Below are positions 14,345 through 26,530 of a stretch of DNA of 64,000 bases, piece by piece (within the stretch, counting starts at the first letter, position 1; the number at the start of each line of letters is the position of its first letter). The stretch is taken from positions 48,799,163-48,863,162 of the forward strand of contig NC_059500.1 in assembly GCF_018139145.2 (NCBI RefSeq), read 5' to 3'. Under the pieces are notes generated by a model. It searched no databases. It saw only the letters and a list, made by a program, of their open reading frames with translations, and was not told the DNA's origin. Made by a program: the position numbers and the translations under genes. This DNA is from Gymnogyps californianus. Lineage: Eukaryota > Chordata > Aves > Accipitriformes > Cathartidae.

Positions 14345-16748
14345 GATCTCTATACCAAATTTTAGATTCCCGCTCACATGCTGGGGGCAATTTGAAATAT
14401 TCGCACACAGACATACTGTGAATAGGTAACTACTTTATTAAGTGCAAAAATACTCTTTCTTTTTTTTTAAATCTCACTCTCAGTTCATCTTCAGTTTTAC
14501 TCAAATATTCCAAACAAGTATTTTTCAGAAGGAAAGACCAGGTATGCAAAATTCATTCTAGTTAGTTAAAATTTGTCAGAAGTAAAAAAAGCAAAAGAAA
14601 ATAAACTTAGCTATTCAACAATACTACTTCTGTCTATAATACATCAAGAGTTGGGCCTTTATTAACAACACCTGTACTAACCAGATTCATGTGACTTAGA
14701 CTCCTTATGGCAAAATATAAGAGTATAAAAAAACACCTATAGCACTAAACAGCTGGCATCCCTTGGCACCAATAAATACATGGTCTTGGCTTAATCACTA
14801 ATAAAAGAAATTAGTATTTAATGAATGGGAGCCTTAAACATTTTGCCCCACTTTGAAAGAACAGTATGGATATCAACAATTCATCCAGAAGAAATACTAA
14901 CACACTCAAATTCTCATACTGGTTGTTCACAAACACTTAAATTTTGGTCACAAAGTCAGAAGAATAAGAACCAAGTCGACATAAAAACACATCGCTAAGG
15001 AAGAACTATGGCTTTTTTAATTCAATAGTTAGTTTCAGTTCTCAGCTATTGATTTAAAAACACTTCTAATATGTACAATCAGCATGCATCTCAAATAGCT
15101 ATTCCTGTATCATGAAACGATGCAATGTTTTGTTTTGTTATTTAATATATTTTTCATATTTACTTGTAAATAAAGTGGGGAGGGGGGTTAAAACTACTTA
15201 TAAATCAGTGTTATCATGGCTACATTAGATTTTCAATGGGTGTCCTGGATATTAAACTGGTCCAGAATGAAAGAATGCATCTGTTTTTCCAGCTAATGAA
15301 ATATTTTTTGTAAGAGTTTGTTATAGCAATCCTATCTGTTATCAATGCTAGTGATACCAAATAGAATATTTTACATCCCTCCCCGATCCACAGAGTGATC
15401 AAAACAAGACAGTCCAGCTACCCACAAAGTACTGTTATTTTTCTACAAACACTGTATAAGACAAGACATGAAGACCAGAACAGGTCTATGCACAGCTTTT
15501 CACAGTAAGCAGGAAACAAAGAACACGAAACAAAGCCAGCACCAGCTGAAGCCCCTGCCACTCTCCACAAAGTAACAGCCCACCTTCCTTGTTCCTCTTC
15601 TACCCAAAAACGCTTACAGATACACACAGTTCATTCTTACAGACTTCTCTCCAATCCCTGACAATGAAGAGAAGTAACAGCAACTACAGAAGATCTCTTT
15701 CTTCCCCATTTGTATTTATCACCTTTTGACAGAAACTGTGGAAATTCTACTGGCAAATCTGCTGCAGCAGAACACTTACAGACAGATTACTGACCAGTTC
15801 CCAACTTTCCAACTAATGGAGAATTTTCTATTTTTTAATCTATAAACTGCATTTGTAAACTGAAAACCACAAGCAGCAGTATGGGTTCTTTGACTAAACG
15901 TTATGGTCTGTAGACCATTGGCGGCTGACAGACCGTACCTTCTGAGTCAGGGGTATAAACTGTGCAGAGTACCATGCAACGGTGTACTCTTGAGAGACCT
16001 GTTACTTAGTCACAGCTATATACACCTATAAATTGCTAACATAGCAAAGGAGTAGGCATTATAACAATCATGGACAGGAAAAGCACATGAGCTAGAGAAG
16101 ATAACACTAACAAGATCTCCCTAAAAACAGTATATATAACTGCAGAAAAAAAGACAGGGTACTCTTTGTTTTTGCAGAACCACAAAGTTAGAAAGGAACT
16201 TCTCAATTAGGAAAATACCATCTTATTTTAGCAGCGAGAGATGCCACGTTACCTTTGAAATCAAAGCTGCAATGAACAAAATGAAGACTGTTGGTTTTTT
16301 TAAACTAATAATGGGTAAATAGTTAAGACACTTGTTTGAATCCAAAACAGCACTTTCAGCAAGTAAAGTGATCCTAGGCTGGAAAATATGAAATGAAGCT
16401 AATCAAACGAAAGTCCTTTTGTGAATATCACCAATAGCGTAAATAAAAAACAGAGGACGTGCTTCCTTCTTCCAACGCTCTGCATTTCCAGCAGCATACG
16501 ACACTCAACTGGATGTGGAAAACCCAGTCTCAAATCACACTGTCTTGTTCAAAGCGAGGATTTGATGAAGTTTCCCACCACAGGATGCTTTAAAGAACCT
16601 TTCCTATCTTTTTAGTTACAGAAGAGGGGGCATGAAAGTGCCTGCTCTTAACCTTCAGCAGTTAAGAGACTGAGAGCTAGGACACCAAATACATGTCTTC
16701 TGCTTTAGGAATGCACATTATTTTGCACCAAATGAAGTATCTTGCGCA

Positions 16749-16763
16749 AAAAAAAAAAAAAAC
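16749..16763. repeat. Poly(A) tract
   Basis: A short A homopolymer in CNTLN intron 1, with no recognised element attached. Confidence 0.7.
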
Positions 16764-17027
16764 CCTGCAAGAAACCAACCACAGAATATGCTATAAATCA
16801 ATTCTTAAAATATAGAGTCACCAGGTGGTTTAAAGAAATACACAAGATTAAAGAGAAAGCACATGAAAGGTAAAGAAAAATACTCTTGGCCCAGAAATTC
16901 CACTCACAGAATGAGCTTCCAGAGATACAGCAAATCATTCCCCTCACAGAAAAATAGAAACAAACAAACCACTCTGATTTTCTCTACCAGAAGTAACTAT
17001 GCTTGCAAAAACAGCACCTCCATCTGC

Positions 17028-17037
17028 CCCCCCCCCC
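17028..17037. repeat. Poly(C) tract
   Basis: A run of about ten C in intron 1. Similar C runs occur at 28340-28350 and at the start of the LTR near 41928. Confidence 0.75.
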
Positions 17038-18759
17038 AAAATACATAATCACAGGAGAAAATGAGACGGGGGTAAAATGCATATCAAATCTTTTCAACAC
17101 CAAGCAGAGCCAAAAACTGCAGGGAGTAATAACATAGGTGTTGAAGATTTTCCATGGAAGGGTCTTGAGATATTAAAGTGGCAGGCAGCAGCATACAACC
17201 CTAAAATAGAATGCAGCAGTTAAAGCAAGTAACAGAGACCAGATGTGTCGTAACTTACTGTTTGACCTTTGCATTTCCACTGTTCCCCAACAATGTCAAG
17301 CCAGTCACAGAAATGGAACAACAAGGTTCCAAACAAAAAAAACCAAAACATAAACAAAAAAAAAATCCATGTTTCCTTTGAAGTTGTTTTCAGGAAAATT
17401 ACTCAATTACTCAAGTAATTCTCAAGTAAAATTAAGATAAGAGGAGCACTGAAATTAAAAGTTGTTTATTAAGTGATTATCAAAATAATTATACAATGCT
17501 CTACTGCAGACACAACAATAATTTTCCCAAAACAGCACAATACAGAGGCAAACATGCTTTAGATTTATTTTTTACTTTCTCAGCTTTATACAAGTCTCCT
17601 CAGTAGACAATTTGGGAGCTTTGGCTTTCTCATTTTTGCAAATGCCATCACAGAATTACAAGACAACATCAGTTTTCGCAGAGTCACTGCAACAAAATTA
17701 TTGTGCTTTTAACAGGCCTCCTCCAAGATTTCACTTATTATGATTCAAGCTCCCACAATGTTTTTAGGAGTATTAAAAAAAATACCAAATACTGGAAACC
17801 TAAGCTGCTGAGATCAAGACTTACCAGCAGAATCTGAGCTTTAGAAAAGAATGGAGGAAAAAAAAAGGAACTCTTCAAAATATCATATTTGGCTCTGTAG
17901 GCACCTTCACTTGGTGGGAAGCGTTACCTTAAAAGACAAAATAAACATGAAGAAGAAAAAGAACCTTGGTTTGAACATAAAGGTCACCATCCCAGATGAG
18001 AAAAAGGGTTAGCTACTCCAGGATCCTGTTGCAGAAAAGAGAAAACAGCCAAAGTGGATGCCTGGAATACCTGTGGTTAGAGCAAGCTAGCATGCACAAT
18101 ACTTCCACTAAGACTCAGGAACTTCATTAGCCAGAGAATGCTTCCATATATTTAGCCAATGGACTGCATATCATCAATGGACTCCAGTTCCCAGCAGAGA
18201 GACTTTCTCTCGGAAGTGCAGTTTATATGACAGTGAATATAATAGTCCAAGGAGGTGTGGAGAAGTAGAAAAGAAACTTGGCATATTTTATTCAGGTGCT
18301 AGATAACTGTTGGACATATACTTCTCTATTTCTATAACCTTGTTTAGTGTTCCCTAGAACCAATTAAAACTTTCAGCCTCAATCATTTGATAAATGGGAC
18401 TTTTTTTCTTATAAATATCCAAAAGGATAACATCTAAACAAATACTTAAGACTAATCCTTTAGTTCTGGCACACTGTTAAACTATTAAACTAGATTTCAG
18501 TTGTGAGGTCTGTCTTGGAAGTACAGCTTATGTGTCTCTGAATGTAATACTCAGAATGAAAAAAAAAACACCAAAACCAACCATAGGTAATTTTATCCAG
18601 TTGCTGGATTAAAAGCTAACACCCTCTCGCTAATGTCTTTTTTAAAGACATTTACATAACATTTCTATCTAAAATGCATGCTGAGGTAGTCTCCAAAAGA
18701 GATAACCCTACCCAGCAGAACAGAACACAAGACAATTAAAATCTTAATAGAAGCTGAAA

Positions 18760-18939
18760 CACTTTTACTGTGAGGATCTTCACACACTGGCACAGGTTGT
18801 CTTGAGGGGTTGCAGTCTCCAGCCATGGAAATACTCAAAACCTGACTGGACACCACCATGGGCAACCTGCTCTAGGGTGGGGTGGAATAGATGCCCTCAA
18901 GAGGTCACTTCCAACTTAAACAGTTTCACGATTCTGATT
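18760..18939 (+). mobile_element. CR1 LINE 3'-end fragment
   Basis: A diverged CR1 3' untranslated end. The recognisable order is 'cactggcacaggttg', 'ggaaatactcaaaacctgac', 'gcaacctgctctagggtg', 'gaggtcacttccaactt' and a terminal 'cgattctga'. This matches the usual CR1 tail with many substitutions, so it is older than the copies at 13 and 52 kb. It lies antisense in CNTLN intron 1. Confidence 0.85.
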
Positions 18940-20739
18940 AACAAGACCTACAAATGTTAGGTGACAACTTAAGACATGAACCAAAGAAGATCTTACATCC
19001 AAATGAAACAAAGGAAATCACACGAGATGAAATATAATTCCACTAAGGAATTAGTTGGTCAGTAAAAACTTTGTATTTCAACTGTGAAGAAATTAGAAAA
19101 GCACAACATTAACATTGCCCATATATGTTTATGTTTTCAAATAGCTTGTCTTTGCACAAAGTTTTCATATGAAGTATGAATTTAAAATGGATTAACCATC
19201 CCCGAATAATTTTCAGTTGACTTTTAAACCAGCTGAAGAATCTTAGTGAAGCCTATTTTAGTTCCCATCCAAATTCAGAGTAACTTCAGAAAACTTAAAA
19301 ACAGGTTAATTGTTTTAGATAAATTCTACTCTGGAAAAGCTGCATAATTGACTAGGTTATCACCTCTTTTACGTATTAAAATCTGGTTTCCCCCTTCTTT
19401 ATGTAACATACACATGCTTCAACATGTCTCTCTACATTTATTGATGGATTAGTAAAATGGTAAAGCATGTAGATGTCTATACTGCAGTGCTTTCAGAGAA
19501 GAATCTCTGCTTATAGATTGCTGCTTCACTTTCCTTTTTATTTTATTAATAACCTGAAATAAATCCTGAAGACATGCAATCCCTGTTGTTAGAAGGATGG
19601 TATGTATTGGATTCTACCTAGAGCTGGAGAGATTACTGCAGAACATTGACTGGGTTCCGTTTTCAAATACAGGAACTACTTTCATGTTCTTTTTTGCTTG
19701 CTTCCCTCCCAGAAAACTATCTGTTCTCATACAAGACAAAGATACAAGAATGGCAAGATAATACGCATGACACTTAAAAGAAACACATTTAAAAATATTT
19801 TCTGGTTGCTGACTTCAAAATGATTGGAATGGGTTCATCAAGGAACAAGTAGAAATGCACATGTAATTGAATGACTCTAAAGGGGAGATCAGATACTTAA
19901 CTACAATTTGTGTACATCAAGTTACATTATCAAAGTGATTACAAACTCCGATTTGTACTGTTTACTTCAAAGTTTCTATTATTTATAATGCTCTTCAAAA
20001 ATATTTTATGCTACTAGGTTTTAGTGATATATAATTTATGTTCCACTAGCAAATGAGCAGAGCACAGGGCCTTCCTTCTGCCTCCACCAAATTTTGTCTG
20101 ATACTGCACATCTGCATACTGACAAGAGGAAACTAACTAAATTATCATTATAAGAGTATTCTAAACTTCTCCCACAAGACATTTAGGATATCCCCAAACC
20201 ATTCATTGTTCAGTATTTCTAAACAGGATTTTTATTGGCAACTCCCTCTCCCCATAGTTCTCCTGTGCCACAAGTTTTTGCAGGAAGTCTGGATTCTACC
20301 CACAGCAGAAATCCAATGCCAGTTGCCAGGTGTACCAATACTGCTTGAAGCAACAAACCGCTACTAACTCTAACGCGGATGCTATTTTCTGTTCACAGAT
20401 ATGACTATGTCAGCCCAGGCCTTTGTGCATTTAACTAGACCACGTGCCACAAGCAAATACTGTTTTGGCTACCAGGAAGCAAGTGAGAAAGCAACCACAG
20501 CATGAGATGTCACCTTCCTCTCTGCCTTATCCTTTAGGTGTAATCCACTTGTTTGACAGAGAATTAGCGTAGATTTCTATGACAAGCTCTCGTATTACCA
20601 ACATTTTGTTATTTTCATGAAATGTGATGAACGACCAACTGGAAAAATAAGGGAAGTGTACCTGTGAAGGGAGCTCACAGGGAGATAGTCCGGGGAACTT
20701 TTGAAAGCACAACTGGAATTATTCATAAAGCCCTCCCTC

Positions 20740-20832
20740 CCAGGAACGGCTTGGGTATATTTAATCCTGCTGCAAGGTAGGGGGACAAATTAAATGACCT
20801 CTAAAGGTTCCTTCAAGACCTACATTTCTATA
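20740..20832 (+). mobile_element. CR1 LINE 3'-end fragment, old
   Basis: A short, diverged CR1 tail, recognised by 'ggcttgggtatatttaatcc', 'gcaaggtagggggacaaat', 'aaatgacctctaaaggttcc' and an ending 'acatttctata'. It lies just inside intron 1, about 150 bp from the edge of the CpG island. Confidence 0.65.
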
Positions 20833-21421
20833 AAACCCCTCCGTTTGTTCACTTTTCCAGGTGTTGCACAAGGCAGCACCTCAGTACTCCTCCCACTACA
20901 CATCAAGCAAATAAACGGTGGCTTCTGGGGGGGGCGTGAAGAAACAAACGAAAAGCTTCCAGGCCAAGTGCTTGCTTTTAAGCCAGAGTAAGAGCCCGGG
21001 ACCGGTTTAATTCACCTCGCGGAGCTGCACGGCGGCACACACGGCACTCCCGCTTCCGCAAGGGCTGCGGGGGCGCCATGCCGGCCTTAGGGACCGCCGC
21101 CGCCCAACAGGTGGGCGCCGCACCCCCCTCGGCGCCGTGGGGCGCCCGCCAAAGGCGTGGTGGATGCTGAGGCGAATTCCCCCGGGGACCCGCCGCCGCG
21201 GCCACACCGGCCGGGCGCCCGCGGCCCTGCTCCCTCCCCTGCCCTCCGGGTCCGCCGGAACCGGGACGCGAACCAGCGGTCCCACACGGGACGCCGCGCT
21301 TCCGAGCTGCAGACAGGAGAGGCCTCCCGGAGGGCGGGACGTGCCCGCCCGACCCCAGCCGCGCCGCTCCGGGCTGCCCCTCACCGCCGCGCCCGGAGGG
21401 GACGGCCCCGCTCTCAGGTAC

Positions 21422-21514
21422 CTGGCAGCGGCTCAGCTCCTCCGCCAGACTCCGCAGTTCTTCCTCCAGCTCTGCCACCCGCGGCGCCGCCGCCTCCGCG
21501 CGTCCCGAAGCCAT
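21422..21514 (-). CDS. CNTLN: Centlein, coding exon 1 (N-terminus)
   Basis: The exon has 31 codons, from an ATG at 21514 to CAG at 21422, followed by the donor GTACCTGAG. The ATG has a good context (G at -3, G at +4) and is the first ATG I see in this frame. The frame stays open upstream but begins there only with a GTG near 21664. The peptide starts MASGRAEAAAPRV and then reads ELEEELRSLAEELSRCQ, a short acidic coiled coil. In my memory of mammalian centlein the matching segment is LLEEELSSLKEELALCQ, immediately before the exon 2 sequence ADKEFVW. Exon 1 ends in phase 0 and exon 2 starts in phase 0. The apparent 228-codon open frame across this region reads through the donor into the intron and is not the real product. 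Confidence 0.88.
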
Positions 21515-21746
21515 CGCCGGCGTCGTGGTGAGAGCCTCTCGCCCCCTCCGCAGGGGCGGCGAGGAGAGAAGAGGGTCCGCGCCTGGCGGGGAGGGTGCGG
21601 AAAGCCCCTGCCCGCCCGCCCGCTCCTGAGGGAAAGGGGAAAGAAACGGTGCTGTGAACCACACAAATGAAAACTTTCCCCCCTCTCAGCTGCACTTACC
21701 GCGCGGGCGAGCGCCGGAAACCGCAGGGAAGAAGGACGCGGTGCAA

Positions 21747-21754
21747 TGACGTCA
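21747..21754. promoter_or_regulatory. CRE (CREB/ATF) palindrome
   Basis: A perfect TGACGTCA in the CpG island, about 230 bp upstream of the CNTLN start codon. The full palindrome is the high-affinity CREB/ATF site. It is seen directly; occupancy is inference. Confidence 0.7.
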
Positions 21755-21826
21755 GCGCAACTGCTACCCCGACAACGAGAAGGAGCGAGAGGCAGGTTTG
21801 AATTTGCCCGCCCGAGCGGCAGGGCC

Positions 21827-21836
21827 GCGCATGCGC
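21827..21836. promoter_or_regulatory. NRF1-type box
   Basis: GCGCATGCGC is the palindromic NRF1 consensus found in many TATA-less CpG-island promoters. It lies about 310 bp upstream of the CNTLN start codon and would suit a bidirectional promoter. Confidence 0.65.
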
Positions 21837-24800
21837 CCTGCCTGAGGCGCCGGCTGCTTCCCGCGCGACCCGAGGCGGCAGCGCGGGGAACCGTTGGTTT
21901 TAACAGCCGATACGGGCTCGTCCTCCGGCCGCCCCCAGGGCCGACGGGGTGCTCGGTCTCGGTGTAGGGGATGTAAAAGCAGTATGTCCTTCAGTGGCAG
22001 GGACTAGCACCTTGGGAGGGCAGGCTGTGTGAGCCCCTGCCGAGGGTGGGATTTGAGCCTTATTTTTTCCCCACAACGTAGGAACAAGTGCTGCTGTCTA
22101 GCCAAGGTGCTGAGCACAGGATTTTGCAAATGCCTGGGAATCCAGCAGATTTCTGCCCTTCCTGAGCTGTAGGAACACCTAGAGTTGCCTCACATCTCTT
22201 GTGATACTAGTGGTTTGCATATGAACGGTGCAAATATTTCTGGGTGTTCTGCTGCGGGGTGCTGAGGCTCCAGCATATTTTAGTTTCGTAAGATGTAGCA
22301 TGCCTTTTTGGAATTTTTTTTCTTTTCTCTGAATTAGGTACTAACATTTGTGGGACAAGAGTCAGAAACCTGGTTTTAGAGTTGGTCTTGATAGCGCTTT
22401 AGGATGCACAAGCACCCAAACTGTCTGTCACACAGGAAGATTATTCAGATTTATTATTTCCAGAGTTGGGTTTGAGAGCCTACAACTGAAAGCTAAGAAA
22501 GGCGTGGAAGATCTAACTGTTATGGTACATGAAATATTTGGTCTGGTGCTGCTACATAAATGTACTGGATTTAAGATCAGGATATGCAGAGTAGTTGGTT
22601 TTGAAATAAAGGGTTAAACGGTGTTGCTAAAGCAAATCTTTGCATGTTTCCTGTAGCCTACATGGGAAGCAAAATACCCATACAAAGACTAGAATTTTTC
22701 CCAAACAAATGAACAAGTTGAAATGTGAGGTCAGGACATTTTTTAGCCTGGGAACAAGCACCAATTGAATTGCGTTTCTCCAATGTCAGTATCTTGCTAT
22801 AGGAATATCATACATGTTTTTACACAGAAGTATGTTTTCCCCTCCCTTATAACTTTTGGACAGATTTTGGAAAAGTTGCCCTGAATGTACCACTATGACA
22901 AGAAATAAAATTCTTGCTGCGTGTGCATGCAGAGAAGCAAAGGAGGTTTACATATCACGTGAATTATAACATACATTAAAATGTCCAGTCCTTCCACCTG
23001 TGGCCCTGACAGAAAGATTCCAGCATCCTTGGTGATGGCTTTACCTGTGAAAGTTGTTTTTTGCAGCACGTTGAGCTCTAGAGTCCCTTCTCAGAAGAAG
23101 AAAGTGACTACGCTACTCAAGGCCAAAATATCTATTTTTATGTAATTTTATATAAAAGTATTTTTATTATGACTGCAATTATTATCTGCGCAATTACGAA
23201 TGTAAATGTAAAGGTGAGTGACCACATCTGAGTGTACTCTGTCCGGCGATATGGAGATGTAAGGAGATTCAACAGCTACCTGATCAATACCATGTCTCTC
23301 CTTAGAACATCCTTTATAATTTTATTGTTGTTCATCGCTCCTTGTATCATCTCATATTCATGATCTTACACTTTCAATTATTTATCTTTGTGCATTATTA
23401 CATGTTCATTTAACCATAATGACCATCCTGTCATAATTCTAAGGTTTACATTTTCACCTTTTTCTTTGCTTTGAGGGGTTTTTAATTCTTTTTCCCTTAA
23501 ATTATCCAGTCACTATGTAACATGTAGCTTTCACTTTTCCACATCCCTGCCTTTTAATAACCATCTTTCTTACTTTTCATCTGTTTCCTAATATTTTTAT
23601 CATTGTCCCCTTGACCGTTTGTTCCCTAATACACGTGGGCAACAAGAAGCTAATCTTACTTAAAAAACAATATACTCGGATTAACTGCTAAACAACTATA
23701 ATGACTAAACAGGATTTAAAAATATTTTCCAAGTACAAGGTCATTCAAAGTTTAGCTGAAAAGATTCAGTTATTACAGGGGCTAGGTTCACAGCTTGACA
23801 CAACACAAAACAAAAGGCCACAATCCCTATAACTTTACAACTTAAGAGAAATTTGTGCATTTGCTATTAGTGTAGACACAACATGTTAGCACAATAAGCA
23901 CACAAGCGACACTTTCCCATAGCCAGATACTTATTTATGGACATAATATTTTTATATACAGTTTAATCATCTTCACATTTGTTTTCCTGCCATTTCATAA
24001 GTTTCTATATAAAGTTTCTAGTTATTAACCCAAACAGCATTCATGATAATTCTTAGAATATTTTAGAAAGCCTAAAATGTGCATTTGGCAAGTTTTGATG
24101 AATTGGGAGACCTTGCCTTGTCTTGGAGAATTTTGTACATTATCTTTCTCCCAAATCTTTGTATTTTGGAACACCTGCATTTACAGCTATCAAATGTATG
24201 AGACTGTTAGGCAGAATTCTTGCAAGCCTAAATATTTCCCTTTGGATTTCACTTTTTTCCAAATGAAACAACATTCAGTTCGAATTGGGTCAACACAAGA
24301 AATTTTCCTAATACACAGCTGTTGAGTAAGCGTGCAATTTTTTGTGGCTTTTCCACTTGTGAGAGGTCTATTAGAGATACATTACACAATTGAAATCTAG
24401 TTGCTACGGCTTTTGTCACTTACAGTGTCTGTGAAAGTTACACAAATAAAAGTGCTCCCTAAGTTGCCTCTGTGGCAGGAAACATAAATGGTTTTTGTTT
24501 GGGTTTTTTTGCAGTTGGGAAATTCCACGTCTGTCTTTGAAACACATCCCTGTTACAAATATGTTGCAGTCACTCCTCATCACATAATTTCTTTTTTTCT
24601 ATTTGTCTATTTCCTCTCCTTACCTAAATGTGAAATAAAAAATTATTCCATCCATTGTGGCAACCCCCAATATTCCATTATTGGAAGTCAAGAAACATAA
24701 GCGCATAATAGGGCATTCTCATTTTCTTTTAAACAAAAGATGTCATTACAATTCCAATTTTAATTAGAAGTGTTAACATTTTCTACTAATTAATTTGCAT

Positions 24801-25439
24801 ATCTCCTAGGATTTTTATGTTGACCGTCCTTGTTCGTCACCGGTAGTTTAGTAGGAAACAGCATCATCAAACAGGTACTTTCTGGAAGATACTTTTCAGC
24901 TGCAGTGAGCAAAAGAAGCCAAAATTGCTGGAATTATTTCTAACAGTTTTTGGCAATGTCCTCAATATTTTAGTAATTTATATGTTTCTCAGGAACATAT
25001 TATAACCCTAGAAATATGTTAGATCTTGTTTAGACAATGAATTCAAAACATACTTGCTTCCAGTCAAGGTTTCTGAAGGTTTTGTGATGTGCTTTGGTTT
25101 TGGGGGTTTTTTTAACCGACTAGCTATAAGCCAGCTTATCTATGCATTCAGGGCTGCAGGGGACATTCTTTTCACTTTTGTGAGAGCTGTAAATAATAAC
25201 ATGATTATAGTTGTAGGAATAATACTTTTGGGATATAAAAGTAGCAAGGTCTGTAGGGAGAAGTAGTATCTGGCATTAGACCACCTGTCATAAATGAGAG
25301 AACAGGCAGACCATTTAGATGGAATAAATTGGTGAAAAAAGTATTTGACTAAAGCTACCGCTTTTTTCCAGCTGCATCTAATAAAAGATACTGCTTCAGA
25401 CCTCATTCCTACTATTATAACGTATTCAATTGAATTTGC

Positions 25440-26530
25440 ACAGTTAAAGAATCAGAGCTGGAAGAGGTCATCATGGGAGCCTAGATTCACTGACACAGGG
25501 ACCTGGAGTTCCACCACTAGTGTGACTCACTTTTCACTCAGTGAAAACAAAGTGTTGTTTTCATCTCCTGAGCAGAGAAGAAGGTAGCAGCGGTCTGATC
25601 TGCCCCTGAAAAGAGAAGAGCTAGAACCAAATAGCCTCCTAAAATGTATCAAAATGGCTTCGTGAGGAAGTTTGCTTCAGTTTACTGCACACTTCTCTGC
25701 TGCACGCTATGCCCTGTATATAGGCTGGGTATATAAACATCAGTGAACAGGTTACATTCTCCAGGGTTGCTACATCATATTGCCCAAGGACTCCCTAGCA
25801 TTGCCTTGGGAGTCACTCTTCCACTTACCTTTGCCATCAGGAAGGCTGCGGTTTTTCCTTGTCTCTTAAGTGAGGTCACAGACCATGGCACTGCACCCTT
25901 CAAGGCAATGAAAAACACAAGCCACTAACATAACTTAAGGCATGCCAGCGGAACAAAGTACAGAGGAAGGAGGTAGTTAACAGTGTCCTGGATGTGGGGA
26001 TGAAGTTTGCCCCACCCCATAGCACCTGCCAGCAACATGAGGCCTAGAGGGAGGGTCCAACAGCTGGAGGTAATTAAGAGGAGGAAGCAGATTCCAGAGT
26101 TTGGCTGTCCTGGCAGAGGGAGATTGGGTTTGTGTTGCAGTAAGATGAGGAGATGGGTTTAGCTGGGCCTTGGGAGTTGATTGTTTCATTGTTAATGTCT
26201 TTCTTAGTGAAGTTAAATCCCAGGAAGGAGCTGAGCTTTGACCTTGCATGTGGTGTGTAGCCTGTGTCATAGACTATCTGGGAGTGTCACCTGGTTATGG
26301 AAGGGTTGTATGGAAAATGAAGAGCTGAGTTCCATCACCCTGAAAGAGGGTGTGAAGAGTACGTGGCCACCCAGGCTCAATGAATAAGACATGATACCCT
26401 TCTTAACCCAAGGAGTGGTTGCTGGAAGGGGCGACACCGTCCACGACCACCCAAACTTCGCAGAGTATGCAGAGGACACAGATGAGACTCTCCCTAACCC
26501 TAGGGATGGCAGCTGAGAACATACACCTAC
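25440..26530. other. Unclassified G+C-richer block, possible degraded retroelement
   Basis: This block is less AT-rich than its flanks and has two TATA-like motifs close together, 'gtatatagg' and 'gtatataaac', at about 25716-25738. Open frames on both strands are short (60-97 codons) and match no family I know. A degraded LTR or another old repeat is possible, but I found no paired ends or target duplication. The first 100 bases vaguely resemble a MIR core. Confidence 0.25.

Larger units (their letters stand above)
3573..21421 (-). other. CNTLN: CNTLN intron 1
   Basis: This is a large first intron of about 17.8 kb between the exon 1 donor (GT at 21421-21420) and the exon 2 acceptor. I see no other exon continuing the frame. 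It contains a 1.4-kb CR1 fragment and two short CR1 3' ends, all in plus orientation and so antisense to the gene. It also has simple repeats and a perfect 23-bp tandem duplication near 10.9 kb. By eye the plus strand is A-rich through much of the intron. Outside the listed repeats I recognise nothing. Confidence 0.8.
20990..21990. promoter_or_regulatory. CNTLN: CpG island promoter of CNTLN
   Basis: An abrupt block of about 1 kb, very rich in G+C and CpG, inside an otherwise AT-rich window. It contains the first coding exon of CNTLN, its 5' leader and the beginning of intron 1. No TATA box is seen at a useful distance from the start codon, which fits a dispersed CpG-island promoter. Upstream of the ATG (higher coordinates) there is a palindromic CRE, an NRF1 box, and a TTTGAA (21797-21802) next to a GC-rich 'tttgcccgcc'; the last pair resembles cell-cycle elements but is weak. 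Such islands often fire in both directions, so a non-coding transcript towards 22 kb is possible but not shown. Confidence 0.9.

Noticed and set aside
15904..15917. Perfect hairpin TGGTC-TGTA-GACCA with 'ccattggcgg' beside it, reminiscent of a hAT end
   Set aside because: No matching second end or 8-bp duplication could be found, so it is not called as an element.
20978..21664. A 228-codon open frame on the minus strand across the CpG island
   Set aside because: It starts at a GTG and runs through the exon 1 donor into the intron. Only the 31 codons at 21422-21514 match centlein; the rest is open because the island lacks A/T-rich stop codons. The other frames in the island (93-177 codons) are open for the same reason.
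25445..25545. MIR-like or CR1-tail-like phrases ('agagctggaagaggtcatca', 'ccactagtgtgactcac')
   Set aside because: Only short phrases fit, and they fit two different families; too weak to assign.
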